64,000 bases of DNA, taken from contig CAISMH010000011.1 in assembly GCA_903886485.1 (NCBI GenBank), forward strand, positions 62,001 to 126,000, given 5' to 3'. Under the pieces are notes generated by a model. That model was not told the origin of the DNA and did not search any database. It saw only the letters and a program-made list of their open reading frames with translations. This DNA is from an uncultured Burkholderiales bacterium. Lineage in GTDB: Bacteria; Pseudomonadota; Gammaproteobacteria; Burkholderiales; Burkholderiaceae_C. Positions 28,163-39,643 of the stretch are shown here, one piece after another. The first letter of the stretch is position 1, and each line of letters opens with the position of its first letter. The position numbers were made by a program, and so were the translations under genes.

Positions 28163-29074
28163 ATGAGTGCCAACTTCGATTCCGCTTTAACCGCCGCGCA
28201 TGCGGCCGCCGCTGGTCAGCATTATCCAAGCGGGGCTTTGTACGTGGTTGCAACTCCAATTGGCAATTTGGCTGACATTTCCTTACGCGCTTTACATGTG
28301 CTCGGCTTATGCGACACCCTAGCCTGTGAGGACACGCGCCACAGCCAAACGCTGCTGCGCGCTTATGGCATCGATAAATCATCGACCCAATGGCTGGCGG
28401 TGCATCAGCACAACGAGGCCGAGGCTGCCGAAGAGGTGATTCGTCGTCTGCAAGCCGGCCAACGCGTGGCCTATGTGAGCGATGCAGGCACACCCGCCGT
28501 GAGTGACCCCGGCGCACGTTTGGCATGGCAAGTACAGAGCGCCGGCTTGCGCGTGATGCCCATGCCCGGGGCCAGCAGCGTCACCGCCTTGCTGAGTGCT
28601 TGTGGCACACCTTCGCATGATTCATCGGGTTTTGTGTTCGTTGGCTTTTTGCCCGCCAAAACAACAGAACGGGCGCATGCGGTGGAGGCGCTCGGCCAAG
28701 AGGCTCGCACCCAAGTGCTGCTCGAAGCACCGCATCGCATCGAAGCCTTGGCGTCTGCTTTAGGCATCCTAGTGCGTCGACCTGTGACGGTGGGGCGTGA
28801 GTTGACCAAACAGTTTGAAGAAATCGCCACGGTAGCCGCCGAAGATTTAAGCGCATGGCTACAAGCCAGCACGCAGCGCACGCGGGGCGAATTTGCCTTG
28901 GTGGTGCATGCACAAGCACAAGAACGTGCCACGGGCACAGACCATGACCGCCTGCTCAAACTTTTGATGCAAGAGCTGCCGCTCAAAACTGCGGTGAAGG
29001 TGGCCGCTGAGATAAGTGGGGAAGCTAAAAATGCGTTGTACAACCGCGCGCTGGAATTGAAAGGCGGCGACTAG
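28163..29074 (+). CDS. rsmI: 16S rRNA 2'-O-methyltransferase RsmI
   Basis: 303 residues. It methylates the 2'-OH of C1402 in 16S rRNA. Conserved segments are ALYVVATPIGNLADISLRAL, ACEDTRHSQTLL, VAYVSDAGTPAVSDPGARL, MPGASSVTALLSACG and GRELTKQFEE, which are the tetrapyrrole-methylase fold motifs of this enzyme. The ATG at 28163 is preferred over an upstream TTG or ATG in frame. It is divergent from yraN with a 12-bp gap, so promoters must overlap the coding ends. Confidence 0.95.
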   Translation: MSANFDSALTAAHAAAAGQHYPSGALYVVATPIGNLADISLRALHVLGLCDTLACEDTRHSQTLLRAYGIDKSSTQWLAVHQHNEAEAAEEVIRRLQAGQRVAYVSDAGTPAVSDPGARLAWQVQSAGLRVMPMPGASSVTALLSACGTPSHDSSGFVFVGFLPAKTTERAHAVEALGQEARTQVLLEAPHRIEALASALGILVRRPVTVGRELTKQFEEIATVAAEDLSAWLQASTQRTRGEFALVVHAQAQERATGTDHDRLLKLLMQELPLKTAVKVAAEISGEAKNALYNRALELKGGD

Positions 29075-29094
29075 GCGCCTTGCAGAGCTTCGCG

Positions 29095-30378
29095 TTAGAA
29101 ACCCAAGGTGCGAGGCAACCACGTGGAGAGTTCTGGCACAAACGTCAGCAGCACCAACACCACAAAATGCGCCAGCAAGAAAGGCGGCAACTCACGTGTG
29201 AGGTCGGCCATTGACACACGCGTCGCGATGGCCGTGACAAACAGCAAGCCACCGACAGGCGGCGTGATCATGCCTAAGGTCAGGTTCACGATGACCACCA
29301 TCGCAAAGTGTGTGGGATCAATGCCCAGAGCGAAGGCCACAGGCGCCAAGATGGGCACCAAGATAATCACGCCTGGCAACGGCTCCATGAAGATGCCAAA
29401 GATCAGCAACAAGATGTTGACAACGATCAGGAAACTCACGGGCGACAGGTTCCAGTCCACAATGGTTTGCGAGACCAACTGAGGCACGCCTTCTACCGTG
29501 AGCACCCAGGCGAATGCCGCCGAAGTCGCCATCACGAGCAACACGGAGGCGGTCAGCAATGACGAACGTGCGGCGATGCCCGGCAAGGCCTTCCATGCGA
29601 GCGTTCGATAAATCCACTTACCGCAAATCAGCGCATAAAACACGGCGACCACCGAGGCTTCTGTCGGTGTGAAGATGCCGAATCGGATGCCCACCAGAAT
29701 CAACACAATCAACATCAGCGCAGGTATGGCTTTGATGCTGGTGATGAGCATTTCACGGGCAGACGGGCGTGGTTCTGTTGAACGGTAATTGCGTTTGCGA
29801 CAGATACGCCAGTTCACAAATGCCATCGCCAACGCAATCAAGATACCGGGGATGAAGCCGGCCATGAACAAGCCGCCCACCGACACCCGCTCGTCTTGCA
29901 TGGCGTAAATGATCATGCTGATCGAGGGCGGAATGATGGGACCGACGATGGCGGTGCTGGATGTGAGCGCGGCCGCGTACGCACGTGAGTAGCCCGCCTT
30001 CTCCATCATCTTGACCATCATGGAGCCGGGGCCTGCGGCATCGGCCAATGCCGAGCCTGAAATGCCAGAGAACAAGGTGAGCGAGAGCACATTGGCATAG
30101 CCCAATCCGCCACGCAAATGCCCCACAAACTGTGACGCAAACCGCAAGAGCACCCATGTGAGCGCACCGCCCGACATCAACTCAGCCGCCAAAATGAAGA
30201 ACGGCACGGCCATCAAAGGAAAGCTATCGATACCCGTGAACATTTCTTTGAACACCACCAGCTGCGGGTAACGCCCACCCACAAAAACAGCGAGCGAAGC
30301 AGAAATAGCCAACGCAAAGGCGACGGGGAAACCCAGGGTCATCAGCACGATGGCCGCGATAAAAAGTGTGAGCGTCAT
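29095..30378 (-). CDS. TRAP transporter large permease (DctM type)
   Basis: 427 residues with about 12 membrane helices; the ion-coupled transport channel of a TRAP system. Typical opening (TLGFPVAFALAISA), then SFPLMAVPFFILAAELMSGG and GISGSALADAAGPGSMMVKMME, and the later PPSISMIIYA. It follows the small permease by 21 bp. Together with the receptor at 30999-31982 it forms a complete three-gene importer for a carboxylate; the exact acid cannot be read. The order on the minus strand is dctP-dctQ-dctM. Confidence 0.94.
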   Translation of the reverse strand: MTLTLFIAAIVLMTLGFPVAFALAISASLAVFVGGRYPQLVVFKEMFTGIDSFPLMAVPFFILAAELMSGGALTWVLLRFASQFVGHLRGGLGYANVLSLTLFSGISGSALADAAGPGSMMVKMMEKAGYSRAYAAALTSSTAIVGPIIPPSISMIIYAMQDERVSVGGLFMAGFIPGILIALAMAFVNWRICRKRNYRSTEPRPSAREMLITSIKAIPALMLIVLILVGIRFGIFTPTEASVVAVFYALICGKWIYRTLAWKALPGIAARSSLLTASVLLVMATSAAFAWVLTVEGVPQLVSQTIVDWNLSPVSFLIVVNILLLIFGIFMEPLPGVIILVPILAPVAFALGIDPTHFAMVVIVNLTLGMITPPVGGLLFVTAIATRVSMADLTRELPPFLLAHFVVLVLLTFVPELSTWLPRTLGF

Positions 30379-30399
30379 GAGAAGTATTTCTTGATTGCG

Positions 30400-30915
30400 T
30401 CAGAGTGAGGCGGCAGATTCAGCATCCATCTCATCGGAGCTGATGTACTGGCCTTGCCCGATGTAGCCGCGCACGATGAAGAGCAAATGCACGAAGAGCA
30501 GCAAAAACCCAACGGGCATGGCTGCATAAATCCAAGCGATGGGAATACCGGTTGCCGCAGTGGTTTGAAAGCGTGTGGCCCAGACATAGAGGACGGAGAA
30601 ATACATCTCGACCAAAAAGAAGGCACCCAAACTCAAGGCAACGAGAGCTCGTACCACCTGCGCCCCTTGCTCACCCACCACATGGTGGAAGTTGTCAATC
30701 GCCACATGGCCGCCAAAGCGCAGCACCAAACCGGCCCCCAAGAAAGTGACCCAAATCATCATGTGGCGTGCGACCTCTTCGGCCCAAACAATCGAGTCCC
30801 CCGTGGTGTAGCGCAGCACCACGTTAGCAAACACGATGCAAGACATGGCAAGCAACAGCAAAATCAGAAACCAGCGATTGGCAGCCACCAACACACGCTC
30901 AAATCGGTCAAACAT
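30400..30915 (-). CDS. TRAP transporter small permease (DctQ type)
   Basis: 171 residues with four membrane helices. MFDRFERVLVAANRWFLILLLLAMSCIVFANVVLRY is the usual DctQ start, followed by SIVWAEEVARHMMIWVTFLGAGLVLRFGGHVAID, the family signature. The ATG at 30915 has a weak GAAGA upstream; an upstream frame to 30969 would run into the hairpin and is rejected. It couples the receptor to the large permease. Confidence 0.93.
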   Translation of the reverse strand: MFDRFERVLVAANRWFLILLLLAMSCIVFANVVLRYTTGDSIVWAEEVARHMMIWVTFLGAGLVLRFGGHVAIDNFHHVVGEQGAQVVRALVALSLGAFFLVEMYFSVLYVWATRFQTTAATGIPIAWIYAAMPVGFLLLFVHLLFIVRGYIGQGQYISSDEMDAESAASL

Positions 30916-30958
30916 AGATGTCTTCACGGCTATGCCGTTGTCATAGATCAAAGAAGAA

Positions 30959-30978
30959 CGCCCGGACAAGTCCGGGCG
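30959..30978 (-). terminator. Intercistronic hairpin between dctP and dctQ
   Basis: CGCCCGGAC (30959-30967) and GTCCGGGCG (30970-30978) are perfect 9-bp repeats with only 2 nt between. On the minus strand the stem is followed by TTCTTCTTTG. It could partly terminate transcription or protect the receptor mRNA, giving more binding protein than permease. Confidence 0.6.
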
Positions 30979-30998
30979 CGGTATTCAAAAAATTTGTT

Positions 30999-31982
30999 CT
31001 ACTTGGTTTGAATGATTTTGTCCATGGTCGCTTGGCCAAACTTGGCGGCGTATTGCTTGTAAGCGGGGGCCACACCTGCTTGGAAAGAGGCCACGTCAAC
31101 CTTGGTCACGACTTGCACGCCGTGCGATTGAATTTCGGCCACGGCCTTTTTCTCCACATCATCGACAAACTTGCGCGATGCCAAAGCACCAGCCTTGGCA
31201 CCTTCGATGAAAGCGACTTTCTCCGCATCGGTCAACGAACCGAAGAATGCAGGCGACACGATCAAGGCCATGGGCGCGTAGACGTGTGCGGTCAGGGACA
31301 GGTGTTTTTGCACTTGCCACAACTTAGCGGAGACGAACACCGACAGTGGGTTTTCTTGACCATCGATCGTGCCTTGTTGCAAAGCGCCAATCACCTCAGG
31401 CCATGCCATGGGTGTGGGCGATGCACCCAGGGTTCGGAATGCGGCGATGTGGACAGGATTCTCTGTGACACGAATCTTCATGCCTTTGATGTCTTCTGCT
31501 TTGATCACAGGACGCTTGTTGTTGCTCAAGTGACGAAAGCCTTGCTCGCCCCAAGCCAACGCGATCAGGCCGCGCTTTTTGAATTTGGTCAGCAAGTCTT
31601 GACCAAACTCACCATCGAGGACCTTGCGTGCATGGGCGGTGTCGCGGAACAGGAATGGAATATCGACCACGCCGACTTCAGGCACAAAGTTGCTCAAGGC
31701 GCCGGTGGAAACGATCACCGCCTCCACGGTCCCGAGTTGCAAGCCCTCAATCAACTCGCGCTCACCGCCCAAGGCGCTGGCTGGGAATTGTTTAAATTTG
31801 TAGGTGCCTTTGGTGGATTTCTCCACTGAGTCAGCCCAAGCTTGGGCAGCTGCGCCGTAGTGGGAGTTCACGGCCAAGGCATAGCCGACTTCGACTTCTT
31901 TGGCGGTTTGCGCTGCAGCAAGGCCAGAAACAGTGGCCAGGGCTGCCAGGGTCATCATGGCAATACGTCGAGATGTCATCAT
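30999..31982 (-). CDS. TRAP transporter substrate-binding protein (DctP type)
   Basis: 327 residues. A signal peptide (MMTSRRIAMMTLAALATVSGLAAAQ) precedes a mature two-lobe receptor. The family motifs are EVGVVDIPFLFRDTAHARKVLDG, GMKIRVTENPVHIAAFRTLGASPTPMAWPEV and ALQQGTIDGQENPLSVF. The conserved Arg of GMKIRVT usually salt-bridges the ligand carboxylate. The start ATG lies 36 bp from the tRNA-Arg 3' end. Together with the next two genes it forms a high-affinity organic acid importer. Confidence 0.93.
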   Translation of the reverse strand: MMTSRRIAMMTLAALATVSGLAAAQTAKEVEVGYALAVNSHYGAAAQAWADSVEKSTKGTYKFKQFPASALGGERELIEGLQLGTVEAVIVSTGALSNFVPEVGVVDIPFLFRDTAHARKVLDGEFGQDLLTKFKKRGLIALAWGEQGFRHLSNNKRPVIKAEDIKGMKIRVTENPVHIAAFRTLGASPTPMAWPEVIGALQQGTIDGQENPLSVFVSAKLWQVQKHLSLTAHVYAPMALIVSPAFFGSLTDAEKVAFIEGAKAGALASRKFVDDVEKKAVAEIQSHGVQVVTKVDVASFQAGVAPAYKQYAAKFGQATMDKIIQTK

Positions 31983-32017
31983 GTTCACGGCTTCCAAAAG
32001 TGAGGCGAAGTAAGGTT

Positions 32018-32093
32018 TGGTGCGGCTGGCGGGGATCGAACCCACGACCCTTGGCTTCGGAGGCCAATACTCTATCCACTGAGCTACAGCCGC
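32018..32093 (-). tRNA. tRNA-Arg (anticodon CCG)
   Basis: The minus strand folds as a full cloverleaf: acceptor GCGGCTG/CAGCCGC, D-arm TAGCTCAGTGGATAGAG, anticodon stem TTGGC/GCCAA with loop CTCCGAA (anticodon CCG), T-loop GTTCGATCC and an encoded CCA end. The discriminator is A. It reads CGG codons. It lies between the cytochrome c5-like gene (divergent) and the TRAP operon (same strand). Confidence 0.95.
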
Positions 32094-32124
32094 GATGGGT
32101 ACCTCTTTATTGTAGGCGCCCCGC

Positions 32125-32130
32125 TATAAT
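32125..32130 (+). promoter_or_regulatory. -10 element for the cytochrome c5-like gene
   Basis: A perfect TATAAT lies 39 bp before the ATG at 32169. A good -35 hexamer is not seen 16-18 bp upstream (CTCTTT at best), so the promoter may need an activator or an extended element. Confidence 0.5.
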
Positions 32131-32168
32131 TTCTTTAGTTCTAGAGCCACTCCCAACAGGATTTAAAA

Positions 32169-32672
32169 ATGAGCGACCAACACCACGAAGACCACACCGG
32201 CCCCATCAAGACACCCAAGCAGCTTTTGTTGGCGGTGCTCTACTCGTTTGTGTTGCCTGTGTTCATCATCATTGGCTTGGTGGCCTATGTGGTGTCTGGC
32301 AACAAGCCACAAGCTGGCTCATCGAATGCGCCTGAAGCCATTGCGGCTCGCATTCAAAAGGTTGGGTCTGTTGAGATCAAGGATGCCAACCGTGAACCCC
32401 GCACCGGTGAGGATGTTTTCAAAGCCCAATGCTCGGCTTGTCATGCCGTCGGGGCTGCCGGCTCTCCCAAATTCGGTGATGCAAGTGCTTGGGGCCCGCG
32501 CATCGTGAAGGGCTACGAAGCCTTGTTGAATTCCGCGCTCAAAGGCAAGGGCGCGATGGGTGCACAAGGTGGTGGTGATTTTGAAGACTTCGAAATTGGC
32601 CGCGGTGTTGTTTACATGGCCAACGCAGGTGGCGCCAAGTTCGCAGAGCCCAAGAAACCAGAAAGCAAGTAA
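32169..32672 (+). CDS. Membrane-anchored cytochrome c5-like protein
   Basis: 167 residues. One N-terminal membrane helix (LLAVLYSFVLPVFIIIGLVAYVV) follows a short cytosolic His-rich end and anchors the protein in the inner membrane facing the periplasm. The heme site is CSACH (about residue 91), and the axial Met is probably in KGKGAMGAQGG. The cytochrome c5 family donates electrons to terminal oxidases. A terminator follows at once. It is single-heme. Confidence 0.9.
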   Translation: MSDQHHEDHTGPIKTPKQLLLAVLYSFVLPVFIIIGLVAYVVSGNKPQAGSSNAPEAIAARIQKVGSVEIKDANREPRTGEDVFKAQCSACHAVGAAGSPKFGDASAWGPRIVKGYEALLNSALKGKGAMGAQGGGDFEDFEIGRGVVYMANAGGAKFAEPKKPESK

Positions 32673-32687
32673 GGCTTGCCTTCTCCC

Positions 32688-32720
32688 AAAAAACCGGTCT
32701 TCATGGAGACCGGTTTTTTT
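32688..32720. terminator. Bidirectional terminator
   Basis: AAAAAACCGGTCT, loop TCATGG, AGACCGGTTTTTTT. Runs of A and T on both sides let it end both the cytochrome gene and the convergent gene whose stop lies at its right edge (32719). Confidence 0.9.
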
Positions 32721-33255
32721 ACGTCTTCACTGGCTCGACCTGCTGCTGCGGGCTACGCACATAGCCAAAGCGCTTGGCCAACTCTTGGGTGAGCACTTTT
32801 TGTGGCACCCACAGCCCAGCCTCGATAAACCCCGCGGCTTGCAAGACATCTTGACTGTGCACCAAGCCAAAGCCCTGTTCAGTGTCGAGGTAAAGCCGAC
32901 CATGCTCATCCACGATGCAACGCTGCATCCGTGCCTGTGTGCCTGTGTGCGACTGGATGGACCCATCTGGCTGAAGGCGCCAGATCCACGGCGTTGCTTC
33001 TAGCTCGACATAGACGCGCTGCGGGCCATTTTGAAAAAACCATTGGCCTTGTTTGTCACACGCGTAATTGCGTGCAATGAAGGCCATTAATTTTTCATGC
33101 GTCAGTCGTGAGCCTTTGCTTTTGCTGAAGGGTCCAAGGGCTTGTACTTGGTCGTCCCGCATGTACCAATCGCCACGCGCATCAAGGCCCAACCAACCGT
33201 AACAGGCGGGCACATTTGGCCACTTGGCCATGGCTTGTTGAACGAGATCATCCAT
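32719..33255 (-). CDS. Conserved DUF protein of Burkholderiales
   Basis: 178 residues, soluble, no signal. The N-terminus (AMAKWPNVPACYGWLGLDARGDWYMRDD) followed by GSRLTHEKLMAFIARNY and QWFFQNGPQRVYVELEATPWIW resembles a conserved family of unknown function in Burkholderiales (possibly DUF2944; not certain). Many Trp/Tyr residues suggest a compact beta-rich fold. Its start overlaps the YheT-like hydrolase stop by 8 bp (33248-33255), so the three genes here may form one transcript. Confidence 0.75.
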   Translation of the reverse strand: MDDLVQQAMAKWPNVPACYGWLGLDARGDWYMRDDQVQALGPFSKSKGSRLTHEKLMAFIARNYACDKQGQWFFQNGPQRVYVELEATPWIWRLQPDGSIQSHTGTQARMQRCIVDEHGRLYLDTEQGFGLVHSQDVLQAAGFIEAGLWVPQKVLTQELAKRFGYVRSPQQQVEPVKT

Positions 33256-34225
33256 GGGTCATCCAATCCATAACCGCGCTGGGCATTTCTTTCAAGTCAC
33301 CGGGGAAACGACCTGAGGTAAATCCCACATGTCCACCCTGCTCAGGCTGCCACAGCGTGACTTGGTCGCTCACTTGCTTTTGCGTTGGCAAACAACTCGC
33401 AGGAATAAAAGGGTCATTGCGGGCATTGAGTACCAACGCTGGCACCTGAACATTTGACAACACGGGCTTTGCGCTGGCACGACGCCAGTAGTCTTCTACG
33501 TTTTGAAAACCATGCAGCGGCGCGGTGAAGGCGTTATCAAATTCATAGAGAGTGCTTGCAGCCCTCAAGGCTTGTGCGTCAAATAGCCCAGGAAATTGTT
33601 GCAATTTGTCCATCGCTCGTGGCTTCATGGAGGACAGAAACATGCGCGCATACACCGCTTTGTTGAAGCCTGTGTCTATGGCATGACCGCTGGCCGTCAA
33701 ATCAACTGGCGCGCACACCGCCGCCAATGCATGGACTAACTTGGCTGCCGCATGCCCCATTTCACCTGCCCAACGCATCAATGCATTTCCCCCTAACGAG
33801 ATGCCAACGGCGAAAGTCGGACCTTTGTGCTTGGTGCGTATTTGCGTGAGCATCCACTCTATTTCTTCGTGGTCACCCGAGTGGTAGGCCCTTGGCGCCG
33901 TATTGATTGCGCCGCTGCAGCCTCTGAAGTGCGGCACGACCATACGCCACCCCCTTGCGTATGTTTCTGCTTCGAATGCGGCTGCGTAATGGCTGCTGGA
34001 CGAGCCTTCTAAGCCATGAAACAAAACCAACAAGGGCGTCTGTTCAAGCAGGGGGGCTGGTGCCTCTCGCCAATCGGAGTCCACAAAATCACCGTCAGGG
34101 GTGGTCCATCTTTCCCTGTGCCACTTGATCGTCCCAGCACTCTGGCGATGCGCCAATTTGGCTGCGTAAATCGTCTGCAAATTCCCGCCCGGTAGCCACC
34201 AAGGGGATTGGTAATTCCAAATCAA
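33248..34225 (-). CDS. Alpha/beta hydrolase, YheT family
   Basis: 325 residues. It begins LIWNYQSPWWLPGGNLQTIYAA, the conserved YheT/ABHD1-like opening, followed by PLLVLFHGLEGSSSSHYAAAF (oxyanion loop), the nucleophile elbow AVGISLGGNALMRW (Ser in GISLGG), and a C-terminal acid/His region (NARNDPFIP, EQGGHVGF). It is probably an esterase of unknown substrate. No ATG fits; a TTG at 34225 overlaps the previous stop as TTGA and has AGG 8 nt upstream, so that is the chosen start. Confidence 0.9.
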   Translation of the reverse strand: MIWNYQSPWWLPGGNLQTIYAAKLAHRQSAGTIKWHRERWTTPDGDFVDSDWREAPAPLLEQTPLLVLFHGLEGSSSSHYAAAFEAETYARGWRMVVPHFRGCSGAINTAPRAYHSGDHEEIEWMLTQIRTKHKGPTFAVGISLGGNALMRWAGEMGHAAAKLVHALAAVCAPVDLTASGHAIDTGFNKAVYARMFLSSMKPRAMDKLQQFPGLFDAQALRAASTLYEFDNAFTAPLHGFQNVEDYWRRASAKPVLSNVQVPALVLNARNDPFIPASCLPTQKQVSDQVTLWQPEQGGHVGFTSGRFPGDLKEMPSAVMDWMTHG

Positions 34226-34671
34226 TGTAAGACCTGTGGTGATTCGTGTGTTTCGGCATGGATCGCGGCAGTGCCTGGGCTGGCGTGATGCGCCACCATG
34301 CGCCACCCTTGGGGGGTGCGTTGATAGACGTTGGTAACCACCACCACGGCATCTTGCGTGCCATCCGTGGTGAGCAAGGCCACACGCTCAATCACGTTGT
34401 GCATGGCACTGGTCAAAGACTCGACTTTGCACACATGCTCAGGTCGAGCCGCGATGGTACCGTTGGCAAACATGGCTTCAAAAGCTGCACGAATACTTGC
34501 ACTGCCGACCAAGCGAGGGCCGCCAGGGTGGACGCACACGATGTCGTCTTCATCGGCCCAGCAAGCCATGAGTTTTTCAATGTCGCCGGTTTGCAAGGCT
34601 TCGTAGAACTGACTCTCAATGATGTCGGCAGAACCACCCATGGTGGCGGCGCGAAGTTTGGCTTTGGGCAT
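34222..34671 (-). CDS. NTF2/SnoaL-like protein
   Basis: 149 residues with the cone-shaped NTF2 fold pattern: ESQFYEALQTGDIEKLMACWADEDDIVCVHPGGPRLVG, then RAAFEAMFANG and VVVVTNVYQRTPQGWRMVAHHASPG. The family includes small isomerases and ligand-binding proteins; YybH/SgcJ-like members are often annotated only as nuclear transport factor 2-like. Function unknown. The ATG at 34671 gives the usual length. It is coupled to the hydrolase by a 4-bp overlap. Confidence 0.85.
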   Translation of the reverse strand: MPKAKLRAATMGGSADIIESQFYEALQTGDIEKLMACWADEDDIVCVHPGGPRLVGSASIRAAFEAMFANGTIAARPEHVCKVESLTSAMHNVIERVALLTTDGTQDAVVVVTNVYQRTPQGWRMVAHHASPGTAAIHAETHESPQVLH

Positions 34672-34702
34672 GGGGCAAATTGTCCTACTTATTTCCGGCA
34701 AT

Positions 34703-34734
34703 AAAAAAGCCCCGACCATTTGGCAGGGGCTTTT
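34703..34734 (-). terminator. Terminator of the ATP synthase operon
   Basis: AAAAGCCCC/GGGGCTTTT with a 12-nt loop, 24 bp beyond the atpC stop on the minus strand, followed there by TTTTTTAT. It also separates atpC from the NTF2-like gene. Confidence 0.88.
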
Positions 34735-34757
34735 GAACGCTGACCGCGCACGCCGTC

Positions 34758-35174
34758 TTACTTGTGCGCGCGATAGCGGCGCAAGGCCGACAACTCAGCA
34801 GCCAAGATGGCGAGCTCAGAGCGAGCACGTGCCAAATCAACATCTGATTTTGCGTTCTTCACAGCTTCTTCCGCAGCGAGTTTGGCGGCGTTTGCTTTCT
34901 CTTCGTCCATGTCTTTGCCGCGAACCGCGGTGTCTGACATGACGGTGACGCAGTCAGGTTGCACTTCAAGAATGCCACCCGCTACGAAAATAAACTCTTC
35001 TCCGCCATCCGCTGTGTGAATGCGCACCGAACCGGGACGGATGCGTGAAATCAGCGGCGTGTGGCGCGGATAAATTCCGAGCTCGCCCGCCTCGCCTGGC
35101 AAAGCCACAAAAGTGGCTTCGCCGGAGAAGATGGACTCCTCTGCGCTGACGACATCTACGTGGATGGTACTCAT
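34758..35174 (-). CDS. atpC: ATP synthase epsilon subunit
   Basis: 138 residues. The beta-sandwich N-domain ([41 protein letters not shown]) and a C-terminal helical hairpin ([22 protein letters not shown]) match the epsilon subunit of the F1 central stalk, which can inhibit hydrolysis. Last gene of the atp operon; the terminator follows. Gap to atpD is 8 bp. Confidence 0.97.
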   Translation of the reverse strand: MSTIHVDVVSAEESIFSGEATFVALPGEAGELGIYPRHTPLISRIRPGSVRIHTADGGEEFIFVAGGILEVQPDCVTVMSDTAVRGKDMDEEKANAAKLAAEEAVKNAKSDVDLARARSELAILAAELSALRRYRAHK

Positions 35175-35182
35175 AGGATCTC

Positions 35183-37502
<2,320 letters not shown>

Positions 37503-37528
37503 TTGTGGCTCCTTGTGTCAGGTAGGAA

Positions 37529-39067
37529 TTAAGCAAAGGTTTTCTTGAACGCAGTCAAGGCTGCGGTCAGTTCGGCCTCGGCATCTTTGTCCATGGCTTT
37601 GTCGGCTTCAAGTTTGGCCAACAAGGCTGCGTGCTTCGCTTTGAGATAAGCGTGCATTTCATATTCAAAGTGCAGAACTTGTTTGACTTCGATGTCGTCC
37701 ATGTAGCCTTTGTTCACAGCAAACAGGGTTGCACCCATGATGCTGATGGACTGTGGGCTGTACTGAGCTTGCTTGAGCAATTCAGTCACGCGCGCACCAC
37801 GGTCGAGCTGTTTACGTGTGGCCTCGTCGAGGTCAGACGCGAACTGAGCAAACGCAGCCAATTCACGGTACTGTGCCAAGTCGGTACGGATACCGCCAGA
37901 CAAGTTTTTGACCAATTTCGTTTGCGCTGCACCACCCACGCGAGACACCGAGATACCCGCGTTGATCGCAGGACGGATACCGGCGTTGAACAACGAAGTT
38001 TCCAAGAAGATCTGGCCGTCCGTGATCGAAATTACGTTGGTTGGCACGAAGGCAGACACGTCACCGGCTTGGGTTTCAATGATGGGCAATGCCGTCAATG
38101 AGCCTGTTTTGCCTTTGACGGCGCCCTTGGTGAAGTGCTCAACATAGTCGGCGTTCACGCGGGCTGCGCGCTCGAGCAAACGGCTGTGGAGATAAAACAC
38201 GTCGCCAGGATAAGCTTCGCGGCCTGGTGGGCGACGCAACAGCAAAGACACTTGGCGATAAGCCACAGCTTGCTTAGACAAATCGTCATACACGATCAGG
38301 GCGTCTTCGCCACGGTCGCGGAAGTATTCGCCCATCGTGCAGCCTGAGTAAGCTGACACGTATTGCATTGCGGCAGACTCAGAGGCAGAAGCGGCCACGA
38401 CGATGGTGTATTCCATCGCGCCAGCTTGCTCCATAGCACGCACCACGTTTTTGATCGACGAGGCTTTTTGGCCAATCGCGACATAAACGCAGGTCATGTT
38501 TTGACCTTTTTGGTTGATGATGGCGTCAATCGCAACTGCGGTCTTACCGGTTTGACGGTCACCAATGATCAATTCACGTTGACCACGGCCCACGGGCACC
38601 ATGGAGTCGACAGACTTGAGACCGGTTTGCATGGGTTGGCTCACTGATTCGCGAGCAATCACACCAGGCGCAACTTTTTCGATCACGTCGGTCATCTTGG
38701 CGTTGATAGGGCCTTTGCCGTCAATCGGCTGACCCAAAGCGTTCACCACGCGGCCAATCAGTTCGGGGCCCACGGGCACTTCCAAAATGCGGCCGGTACA
38801 TTTGACAATGTCGCCTTCCGAGATGTGCTCGTACTCACCCAAGATCACGGCACCGACCGAGTCGCGCTCGAGGTTCAGGGCCAGACCGAATGTGTTGTTG
38901 GGGAACTCCAACATTTCGCCTTGCATCGCGTCTGACAGACCGTGCACGCGGACGATACCGTCAGTCACCGACAAAACGGTGCCTTGATTACGAACGTTGG
39001 CTTCGTTGCCCAAACCTTCGATACGGCTCTTAATCAGCTCAGAGATTTCTGCTGGATTGAGTTGCAT
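37529..39067 (-). CDS. atpA: ATP synthase alpha subunit
   Basis: 512 residues. The non-catalytic nucleotide site [15 protein letters not shown] lies near residue 170; [27 protein letters not shown] sequence precedes it and the [25 protein letters not shown] segment follows. Typical length. It starts [19 protein letters not shown] with GAAAG upstream. Confidence 0.98.
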   Translation of the reverse strand: MQLNPAEISELIKSRIEGLGNEANVRNQGTVLSVTDGIVRVHGLSDAMQGEMLEFPNNTFGLALNLERDSVGAVILGEYEHISEGDIVKCTGRILEVPVGPELIGRVVNALGQPIDGKGPINAKMTDVIEKVAPGVIARESVSQPMQTGLKSVDSMVPVGRGQRELIIGDRQTGKTAVAIDAIINQKGQNMTCVYVAIGQKASSIKNVVRAMEQAGAMEYTIVVAASASESAAMQYVSAYSGCTMGEYFRDRGEDALIVYDDLSKQAVAYRQVSLLLRRPPGREAYPGDVFYLHSRLLERAARVNADYVEHFTKGAVKGKTGSLTALPIIETQAGDVSAFVPTNVISITDGQIFLETSLFNAGIRPAINAGISVSRVGGAAQTKLVKNLSGGIRTDLAQYRELAAFAQFASDLDEATRKQLDRGARVTELLKQAQYSPQSISIMGATLFAVNKGYMDDIEVKQVLHFEYEMHAYLKAKHAALLAKLEADKAMDKDAEAELTAALTAFKKTFA

Positions 39068-39103
39068 GACTCTTTCCTTCTTTCTTGTTAGGGCTGACAG
39101 GCA

Positions 39104-39634
39104 TTAAGCCGTCAGCGCAACTTTCATTTGATCTAAACGGGCTTTGACAGAAGTGTCCAACACTTCGTCACCCACCACCACGCGAATACCGCCAATCAAC
39201 TCAGGCTGTAAAGCCACAGAGACGTTGAGCTTGCGGCCAAAACGCTTTTCAAGAGCGGACTTCACATCAGCCAAGGCTGCTGCATCGATCTCAAAAGCGC
39301 TGTACACAACCGCGTCTGCCGCACCGCTTTGCGCGTTGACATGGGCACGGAATTGCACGGCCACTTCGGGCAATGCGCTCAACCGACCGTTGTCAATCAC
39401 GGCGCGCAAAAAGTTTTGCGCAGCAGTTGGCAGTTTGGATTTGGCAACACCAGAGATCAAATCAAACACTTGGTTTGATGTCACCTTGGGACCATCTGCA
39501 AACTGGAGTAATTGGGCATTCCCAGCGATTGCAGCAAGCTCATCAAGCCATGCAGCGGTACCGCCGAGGTCTGCGACGGAAGCCTTGAACAAAGCTTCTG
39601 CGTAAGGACGGGCAATAGTGGCGAGTTCGGCCAT
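39104..39634 (-). CDS. atpH: ATP synthase delta subunit
   Basis: 176 residues of the peripheral-stalk subunit that links alpha to b. Starts [18 protein letters not shown], the family hallmark, and ends with the conserved [27 protein letters not shown]. It follows atpF by 9 bp and precedes atpA by 36 bp. Confidence 0.96.
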   Translation of the reverse strand: MAELATIARPYAEALFKASVADLGGTAAWLDELAAIAGNAQLLQFADGPKVTSNQVFDLISGVAKSKLPTAAQNFLRAVIDNGRLSALPEVAVQFRAHVNAQSGAADAVVYSAFEIDAAALADVKSALEKRFGRKLNVSVALQPELIGGIRVVVGDEVLDTSVKARLDQMKVALTA

Positions 39635-39643
39635 GTTGTCCTC

